A stretch of 64,000 nt of DNA from Actinocatenispora thailandica. Its GTDB lineage: Bacteria > Actinomycetota > Actinomycetes > Mycobacteriales > Micromonosporaceae. The translations under genes were made by a program, and so were the position numbers. Where the stretch lies: assembly GCF_016865425.1 (NCBI RefSeq), contig NZ_AP023355.1:2416198-2480197 (forward strand), written 5' to 3'. A model generated the notes under the pieces. The model did no database searches and was not told the origin of the DNA. It was given only the letters and a program-made list of their open reading frames with translations. Positions 60,175 through 64,000 of the stretch are shown piece after piece; position 1 is the stretch's first letter; every line of letters starts with the position of its first letter.

Positions 60175-61002
60175 TCAGACCGGTCGGTCCGGCACCGTTG
60201 CCGTGGCGAGCAGCGCCTGGTGTGGCAGCGCGATCCGGCCGTCCGGGTCGGTGAACCGGGCCGCGAGCAGCTCGAACTGCCGTCTGATCGCCACCCTGGT
60301 CTCGGCCGGTTGGGTGGCGATGAGGTGGCCGTTGAAGCCGACGCCGGCCTCCGCCCAGCGCCACCACTCCTGCGTGGTGGTCCGGTGGCTCCAGCTGATC
60401 GTCCGGCACGACGACGTCGCCAGCCCGGCGGCGCGAAGCAGTTCCGTCACTCCCTGTTCGGTCCGCGGGAAGTCGGTCTCGGGCGGCAGCACCGGCCGGT
60501 GCGCGGGCCGCGAGACGCCGGCGGCCCGCGTCGCGCGCCCGAGCAGCGCGTGCCCGGCCCCGGCCGGTACCGGCCACAAGGTCAGCGCGATCCGGCCGCC
60601 CGGGCGGGCCACCCGGGCCAGTTCGGCGGCGCAGCGGCGCGGCCAGCCGACATGATCCAGAACGAAGTTCGCGGTCACCACGTCGAAGACGGCGTCGGCG
60701 AACGGCAGCGACGGCAGCGCCGCGACCGCGACATCCGCCCGCGGCGCGGCGTCCGCGGCGAGTCTCACCATGTCCGGCGCGGCATCGACGGCCGCGACCC
60801 GCGCGTCCCGCGCGCAGGCGGCCGCGGCGACGTTCCCCGATCCGGTACCCGCGTCGAGCAGTCGCACCCCGGCTCGGACGGCGGCGGCGTCGAGCAGTTC
60901 CTCGACCGGGTACGCACACACCGCCGCGAACGACGTCGCGTACGCGACCGCCTGCCCGCCCCAGACCTTCCGCGCCGCCGCATCGAACGCGCACATCCAC
61001 AT
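60175..61002 (-). CDS. SAM-dependent methyltransferase (class I)
   Basis: About 275 residues. Motif I LLDAGTGSGNVAAAACARDARVAAVDAAP lies at about 50-78, followed by LPFADAVFDVVTANFVLDH and ELARVARPGGRIALTLWP, typical of UbiE/Methyltransf_11-type enzymes. A C-terminal WRWAEAGVGFNGHL segment is shared with actinomycete small-molecule methyltransferases. ATG 61002 is the most likely start (others are GTG 61005 and ATG 60996); no strong ribosome site. Convergent with the HAD gene. Confidence 0.85.
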   Translation of the reverse strand: MWMCAFDAAARKVWGGQAVAYATSFAAVCAYPVEELLDAAAVRAGVRLLDAGTGSGNVAAAACARDARVAAVDAAPDMVRLAADAAPRADVAVAALPSLPFADAVFDVVTANFVLDHVGWPRRCAAELARVARPGGRIALTLWPVPAGAGHALLGRATRAAGVSRPAHRPVLPPETDFPRTEQGVTELLRAAGLATSSCRTISWSHRTTTQEWWRWAEAGVGFNGHLIATQPAETRVAIRRQFELLAARFTDPDGRIALPHQALLATATVPDRPV

Positions 61003-61312
61003 CACCCGCACCGTCTCGGCCTGGCCACGACAGCCCACGATGCCGGCTCGGCGATGCAGCCGCCGACCGGATCCCCCGGCTCCCATCTCCTGGCACCCGA
61101 ACCGCGTCCGCCGGGTCAACTTCTCCAGCCGACCCCGGCCGCCGCCAGGTCCGCCGCGGCGGGTTCTGACCCCTCGGTGACCCGGGTGGTGTCGTGGCGG
61201 CATAGGCCGTGAGCGTCGCGCGGCCACGTTGTGAAGTCCGCCGCAGTGGCTCTCGCTCCCCCCGCCGGGACTCCGCCGAGCGTCTCCCCACCTCCGGCAA
61301 CCACAGCCCCGG

Positions 61313-61441
61313 GCGTGCCGCCGTTCCCCGCCTCCGATAACCACAGTCGGGCGGGCCCGGGCGTGCCGCCGTTTCCCGCCTCCGGCAACCACAGTCGAGT
61401 GGGCACCGCCGTGCCGCCATCACCCACCTCCGGCAACCACA
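61313..61441. repeat. 48-bp tandem repeat, about 2.7 copies
   Basis: The core gtgccgcc recurs at 61315, 61363 and 61411, exactly 48 bp apart, each followed by a cacc/cgcc-ctccg-aaccacag segment. A degenerate copy of the second half lies upstream (61288-61307). Copies have diverged at several positions. Confidence 0.8.
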
Positions 61442-61520
61442 GCGCGCGCCGGGGGGTGCCGGGGGCGAAGCCCCTCCGGCGCGGGGCCTGGGGGCCGCGC
61501 CCCCAGAGAACATACGAAAG

Positions 61521-61553
61521 CGACCCTGTCCGCGAAGTGCGCGGACAGGGTCG
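61521..61553 (-). terminator. Terminator of the tRNA-Gln/tRNA-Glu transcript
   Basis: Perfect 14-bp stem (61521-61534 with 61540-61553), 5-nt loop, 11 nt downstream of tRNA-Glu on the minus strand. Confidence 0.8.
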
Positions 61554-61564
61554 ACCCATCGCTG

Positions 61565-61637
61565 TAGCCCCGACCGGATTCGAACCGGCGCCGCCGCCTT
61601 GAGAGGGCGGTGTCCTAGGCCGCTAGACGACGGGGCC
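61565..61637 (-). tRNA. tRNA-Glu (anticodon CUC)
   Basis: Seventy-three bases fold as a complete cloverleaf: acceptor GGCCCCG/CGGGGCT (one G-U), anticodon stem ccgcc/ggcgg with loop CTCTCAA, and T arm around GGTTCGAATCC; discriminator A. CCA is not encoded. It lies 22 nt downstream of tRNA-Gln in the same transcript. Confidence 0.96.
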
Positions 61638-61659
61638 CTAGGCGGTGCGCGGACAAAAG

Positions 61660-61731
61660 CTGGGGTACCAGGACTCGAACCTAGACTAACTGGGCCAGAA
61701 CCAGTCGGGCTGCCAATTACCCCATACCCCA
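61660..61731 (-). tRNA. tRNA-Gln (anticodon CUG)
   Basis: Seventy-two bases: acceptor TGGGGTA/TACCCCA, discriminator G, anticodon stem actgg/ccagt with loop TTCTGGC, T arm around GGTTCGAGTCC. The U1-A72 first pair is typical of tRNA-Gln and is recognised by GatCAB in the transamidation pathway. CCA is not encoded. Confidence 0.96.
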
Positions 61732-61754
61732 TCGGTGCCCGCGCACCGGAGAGA

Positions 61755-61784
61755 ACTGTACCCGACGATCAACGGGGCCCTCAA
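61755..61784 (-). promoter_or_regulatory. Promoter of the tRNA-Gln/tRNA-Glu operon
   Basis: On the minus strand TTGAGG (61784-61779) and TACAGT (61760-61755) are 18 nt apart, 24 nt upstream of the tRNA-Gln 5' end. Confidence 0.6.
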
Positions 61785-62026
61785 ATCGGCCCGGCTCCTG
61801 GGGCGGTGGCCGGTGTCACCTGGTCGCGCCGGCGTGCCCCGGTCCGTATCGCCGGCTCCCTTGTTGGACAGATGTCGGGATCGTGCCCGTCCGCGGCTGC
61901 TTCGTCCACCGATCAGGGGGGCGGTGCGGAAACGTCATCTCCGGCAGCCGCGACGCACCGGGTGGCGGATTCGCCCTGGACGGCACGGTCCGGTGGCCCG
62001 AGGCGGATCGAGGGTGGGGAGGTCGG

Positions 62027-62653
62027 GTGCGAAACGGCGCGCGCCGCGCGGCGCTGCTCGACGCCGCGATCGAGGTCGTGGCGCGGCACGGCGGGCACGG
62101 GTTGACGCTGCGGGCGGTCGACGCCGCCGCGGCGGTGCCGCCCGGTACCACGTCCAACTACTTCCGGTCCCGGGCGGACCTGCTGCGGCAGGCGACCGAC
62201 CGGATCGGCAGCCGGCTCCGGCCGGACGTGGAGACGCTGCTCGCGGCGCAGGCGGCGGCGTTCGACCCGGGCGTGCTCGCGAGTCAGCTGCGGCGCCTGG
62301 TCGCGCAGAGCCAGTCCGACCCCGGTACCCGGATGGCGGCGCTGGAGCTGGCGCTCGCGGCGACCCGGGATCCGGCGCTGCGCGGTGAGCTCGGGGACGG
62401 CACCGACCCGGACACCGACCGGGCCGCCGACGGCGATCGGGCCGCGCACGAGGATCGGGAGCCGGTACCGCCGGAACCAGCCGGTGCCGCGGTGTTCGCC
62501 GCCACGCTCGGGCTGCTGATCGACGAGCTGGCGGTGCCCGAGGTAATGCCGTGTGTCGATGCGGTGATCGCCGGTGTCGCGGACGGGATCGGCGGAACCG
62601 GCGGGGACGGTGCCGGGCTGCCCGATGTCTGCTCCGCCGGCGGGAACCGCTAG
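62027..62653 (+). CDS. TetR-family regulator with acidic insertion
   Basis: A 208-residue TetR-type protein: RRAALLDAAIEVVARHGGHGLTLRAVDAAAAVPPGTTSNYFRSRADLLRQAT is the HTH (residues about 5-58), in the variant where the recognition helix reads GTTSNYF. The C-terminal domain is interrupted near residues 125-150 by a low-complexity acidic stretch (GDGTDPDTDRAADGDRAAHE). GTG 62027 has GGGGAGG about 4 nt upstream. It stands alone between tRNA genes; no obvious target neighbour. Its stop codon overlaps the likely -10 (TAGAGT, 62651-62656) of the next tRNA gene. Confidence 0.85.
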   Translation: MRNGARRAALLDAAIEVVARHGGHGLTLRAVDAAAAVPPGTTSNYFRSRADLLRQATDRIGSRLRPDVETLLAAQAAAFDPGVLASQLRRLVAQSQSDPGTRMAALELALAATRDPALRGELGDGTDPDTDRAADGDRAAHEDREPVPPEPAGAAVFAATLGLLIDELAVPEVMPCVDAVIAGVADGIGGTGGDGAGLPDVCSAGGNR

Positions 62654-62667
62654 AGTGAACCGGGTAC

Positions 62668-62740
62668 GGCCCCGTCGTCTAGCGGCCTAGGACACTGCCC
62701 TCTCAAGGCAGCGGCGCCGGTTCGAATCCGGTCGGGGCTA
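62668..62740 (+). tRNA. tRNA-Glu (anticodon CUC), second copy
   Basis: Same sequence as the minus-strand tRNA-Glu except for a T-A pair replacing C-G in the anticodon stem (ctgcc/ggcag). Complete cloverleaf, discriminator A, no CCA encoded. A -10 TAGAGT at 62651-62656 would place the transcript start a few bases before the 5' end. Confidence 0.96.
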
Positions 62741-62752
62741 CACGACCTGGGT

Positions 62753-62784
62753 GACCCCTGTCCGCCGAGAGCGCGGACGGGGTC
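62753..62784 (+). terminator. Terminator of the second tRNA-Glu
   Basis: gacccc-t-gtccgc pairs with gcggacggggtc with one bulge, followed by gtttcgtgtgtctt. Twelve bases downstream of the tRNA. Confidence 0.7.
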
Positions 62785-62997
62785 GTTTCGTGTGTCTTCC
62801 GGGGGCGCGGCCCCCGGGCCCCGCGCCGGAGGGGCTTCGCCCCCGGCACCCCCCAGCCGTGGGTGGTCACGGGGGGTGGGAGCGCGCGACAACCGCGGAT
62901 GTCCACGGGGCGGGCCCCAGGCCCGTGGGCCCCAGGCCCCGGCGCCTCGCGTTGCGGTGATCTCTTGGCCGGGGCGGAGGTGGGGCCGGGGCGGGGG

Positions 62998-63860
62998 TCA
63001 GGGTTTGGGGAGGGGCAGGCGGAGTCGAGGTTGATGGTGGAGCCCTGGATGCAGGTCGCCAGCAGGTAGGTCTCCTCGGCGTAACCGATGCCCTGGTGGA
63101 CGGTGACCGTGCCGTCGGCGTCGACCTCGCACGGGTTGTTCAGGGTGCAGCGTGCCCCATCCTCGTTGGTGGTGTTGTTGATCGCGACCACCTGACCGGT
63201 CGCGGTGTCGACCACCGGGGAGCCGGACGTACCGCCGATCACGTGGCACGGCTCGGTGTAGCGCACCGAGTCCTTCCACACCCAGTCCGCCTCGTGCAGC
63301 TCCGGCACGAAGCCGTCGATCGCGCACGAGTACGTCTGCTGCCAGTAGCCGGAGACCACGGCGATGTCGGTACCGGCCGTCGGGTGCGCGGTGGAGAGCG
63401 CGAGCGCGGCGATCCCGTACTGCTGCCGGATCTCGCCGTAGGTCTGGTCGACCTGGTAGAGCGTGACGTCGGTGTCGGTCATCGTCGAGTACTCGACCGT
63501 GCTGGCGGTCAGCGTGCCGACCGAGTCCTGGCCGTCCGCGGACAGCAGCGAGAACCTGCGGTTCGACGGCTGGTCGACGATCACCTCGCCGGGGCCGGGC
63601 ATCCCGGTCTCCAGGCAGTGGCCGTTGGTGAGCACCAGCGCCTTGTCGTCGTCGGTCGCGCTCGGCACCCGGACCAGCGATCCCGAGCAGTTGCTCAGCG
63701 CCACGGTGCCGGCGAACGAGACGTCGGCGGTCGGGGCCGGCCGGTGCCGGGCGGTCGTGGGTGCGGCCAGTGCGGTCGGTGCGGCGGCGGCCAGCAGTCC
63801 GGCCGTCAGGGTGGCACCGGCGGCCAGGCCGAGCAGGCGCCGGGTCAGCTGTCGCGGCAT
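62998..63860 (-). CDS. Secreted trypsin-like serine protease (one-base correction at the C terminus)
   Basis: An exported S1-type protease of about 287 residues. Signal peptide LLGLAAGATLTAGLLAAAAPTALA, then the catalytic His in LTNGHCLE, Asp in STMTDTDVTLYQ and Ser in CHVIGGTSGSPVVD, with paired cysteines. As written, the frame runs on past INLDSACPSPNP through intergenic repeats and into the antisense of tRNA-Glu, ending at 62703, which is implausible. Adding one C in the runs at 63007-63015 gives DSAC-P-(S/L)-PKP followed by TGA at 62998, a typical ending. ATG 63860 follows GGGGAGGA. Upstream bases 63861-64000 contain its promoter region and no gene. Confidence 0.85.
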
Positions 63861-64000
63861 TGCGTCCTCCCCAGACGATCGTCCGACGCGCCGGAATAGC
63901 CGGGTACGTCGGATTGACGAAGATCACTAGGTTAAAGGACGGTTCAATCGGGCACAACCGGTCAGTTCCCCGCATACCGGCGGGAGCCTGCCAGTCGACA

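Larger units (their letters stand above)
61003..61564. other. Non-coding region between methyltransferase and tRNA genes
   Basis: No credible gene. It contains the methyltransferase promoter on the right-to-left strand, a 48-bp tandem repeat (61313-61441), a GC-rich palindromic element and the tRNA terminator. Long antisense frames here arise from the repeat period being divisible by three. Confidence 0.6.
61445..61637. repeat. Left arm of about 190-bp imperfect inverted repeat carrying tRNA-Glu
   Basis: Together with 62668-62860 this forms a long inverted repeat: tRNA-Glu, its terminator and a GC-rich segment (ccgggggcgaagcccc, cgcggggcc, gggggccgcgccccc) occur on both sides in opposite orientation. 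The tRNA parts differ only by one compensated anticodon-stem pair. Confidence 0.75.
62668..62860. repeat. Right arm of the tRNA-Glu inverted repeat
   Basis: Counterpart of 61445-61637 in opposite orientation: tRNA-Glu, terminator, and the segment ggggcgcggccccc followed by gccccgcgccggaggggc and ttcgcccccggcac. Confidence 0.75.

Noticed and set aside
62703-62997. 98-residue C-terminal extension of the trypsin-like protease
   Set aside because: It reads through the GC-rich repeat and the antisense strand of tRNA-Glu; a one-base correction gives a natural stop at 62998.

Overview
The window looks like a chromosome segment of a very GC-rich actinomycete. The gene content and order (MetE-like/ligA, gatCAB, ilvD/ilvBNC, leuB, FAH/gltX, tRNA-Gln/tRNA-Glu) match the conserved actinobacterial core, and I would guess a Micromonosporaceae relative (inference, not proven). 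GTG starts, strong Shine-Dalgarno sites and G/C in third codon positions are typical throughout. No rRNA, CRISPR array, origin or prophage was seen.

Layout. 1-6618: start of a divergent succinate-semialdehyde dehydrogenase gene, a MetE-like protein, ferritin, ligA and a membrane GGDEF-EAL protein. 6657-10863: a three-gene minus-strand run of exported proteins with clearly lower GC (very AT-rich at 10256-10690); its largest gene is interrupted by a TAG codon. 11214-14603: gatCAB with a strong terminator. 14632-24929: TetR/SDR pair, metallophosphoesterase, PQQ-type dehydrogenase lipoprotein, a quinone-oxidoreductase-like MDR, a PH-domain protein, PadR and a second GGDEF-EAL protein. 25114-34353: ketosynthase, acyl-CoA synthetase, LuxR-type regulator, G1-type secreted peptidase, an Asp-box protein overlapping a MoaD/ThiS-like carrier, a duplicated small protein and an MDR/TetR pair. 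34471-51453: branched-chain amino-acid genes ilvD, ilvB-ilvN-ilvC, leuB, ilvE, cimA, interspersed with two proline-rich membrane proteins, an IS5-type element and ahpCD. 51531-55682: ABC exporter and two-component system. 55825-64000: conserved hypothetical, FAH-family hydrolase, gltX, HAD phosphatase, methyltransferase, three tRNAs, TetR and a secreted trypsin-like protease.

How the genes work together. GltX, GatCAB, tRNA-Gln(CUG) and tRNA-Glu(CUC) together make up the indirect route to Gln-tRNA(Gln). CimA, LeuB, IlvBN, IlvC, IlvD and IlvE cover isoleucine from pyruvate (citramalate route, with LeuCD elsewhere) plus valine and part of leucine. Two of these transcripts, ilvB and cimA, carry short leader peptides rich in branched-chain codons followed by a hairpin and a T tract, which indicates transcription attenuation.

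Quality warning. Six chromosomal genes and one transposase each appear broken, and each is restored by adding a single G or C to a G/C homopolymer run. For the chromosomal genes this looks like systematic homopolymer deletion in the assembly rather than decay, so I annotate them as CDS with a frame correction. For the transposase a programmed frameshift is equally likely. The TAG in the large exported gene is a substitution and is the best candidate for a real lesion.
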